Positions 63,956-64,000 of a DNA stretch of 64,000 nt are shown here, one piece after another; within the stretch, counting starts at the first letter, position 1, and each line of letters starts with the position of its first letter. Origin of the DNA: DATIXJ01 sp963714795 (lineage in GTDB: Bacteria > Bacteroidota > Ignavibacteria > UBA10030 > SZUA-254); the NCBI GenBank assembly GCA_963714795.1, contig CAVQPS010000008.1:496001-560000 (forward strand). Direction: 5' to 3'. The notes under the pieces were generated by a model. It searched no databases. It was not told the origin of the DNA and saw only the letters and a list, made by a program, of their open reading frames with translations. The position numbers were made by a program, and so were the translations under genes.

Positions 63956-64000
63956 ATGAAACAGTTATCGCTTCTTTCTATCTTTTTGGCATTCTTCAAT
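63956..64000 (+). CDS. Start of an exported protein, cut by the window edge
   Basis: Fifteen codons, MKQLSLLSIFLAFFN, which look like the beginning of a signal peptide. CAAGGAA just before the ATG is a fair ribosome-binding site and a good promoter lies upstream. Nothing more can be said. Confidence 0.6.
   Translation, partial: MKQLSLLSIFLAFFN

Overview
The window reads as one contig of a free-living, gram-negative, menaquinone-respiring bacterium of the Bacteroidota/Chlorobiota group, most likely an Ignavibacteria-like lineage. The evidence is of four kinds. Secreted proteins end in type IX secretion (T9SS) sorting domains with the NYPNPFNP signature. Succinate dehydrogenase is the three-subunit cytochrome b558 type. 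ADP-heptose genes point to lipopolysaccharide. Eighteen intergenic sites match the Bacteroidetes promoter NTTG-N20-TAnnTT rather than -35/-10 boxes. No rRNA gene or taxonomic marker beyond this is present, so the assignment is an inference.

Layout: 0-2.4 kb holds hldE2/hldE1 on the minus strand, divergent from a TrmH/SpoU methyltransferase. 2.5-6.9 kb is a complex I cluster nuoABCDEF that stops after nuoF. 6.9-10.7 kb (minus) holds a haem-domain lipoprotein, a membrane protein and a PDZ-membrane-GAF-PP2C phosphatase. A tRNA-Ala, a GT-C glycosyltransferase, an AhpD-like protein and sdhCAB follow to 16.7 kb. 16.8-21.3 kb (minus) has an unknown protein, a c-type cytochrome-domain protein and a 1012-residue T9SS-sorted protein. 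21.5-29.2 kb holds a histidine kinase, membrane proteins, a GT-C/TPR protein, a HAD phosphatase, acpS, a MerR regulator and a Bax-inhibitor-like protein.

29.3-36.3 kb is an integrated element. It sits at tRNA-Pro(GGG), is flanked by perfect 67-bp direct repeats and carries a tyrosine recombinase, a 13-repeat secreted beta-propeller cargo with a structured leader, two unknown proteins, a RepA/DnaB-like ATPase and iteron-like repeats. Just outside it is a BrnT-type toxin-antitoxin pair whose probable operator lies inside its promoter.

37-64 kb returns to core genes: an organophosphate-type MFS transporter, a hybrid kinase, rodZ-like, ligA, a STAS protein, two sodium:solute symporters, grpE-dnaJ, comEA-like, pilM-like, rsmD, coaD, an aminotransferase, an FmdB-type zinc ribbon, a lamin-tail secreted protein, an apparently exported peptidase T next to an OPT transporter, an FkbM methyltransferase and a second STAS protein. 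The last 45 bases begin a further exported protein.

Nine genes are broken by single-base length changes, many in homopolymers. The breaks fall in two clusters (6.7-11.4 kb and 29.5-35.4 kb), while about 45 other genes are intact. In every case the inferred corrections restore a length divisible by three. Local sequencing or assembly error is the simplest reading, but real decay of the element cannot be excluded. No CRISPR array or rRNA was seen.
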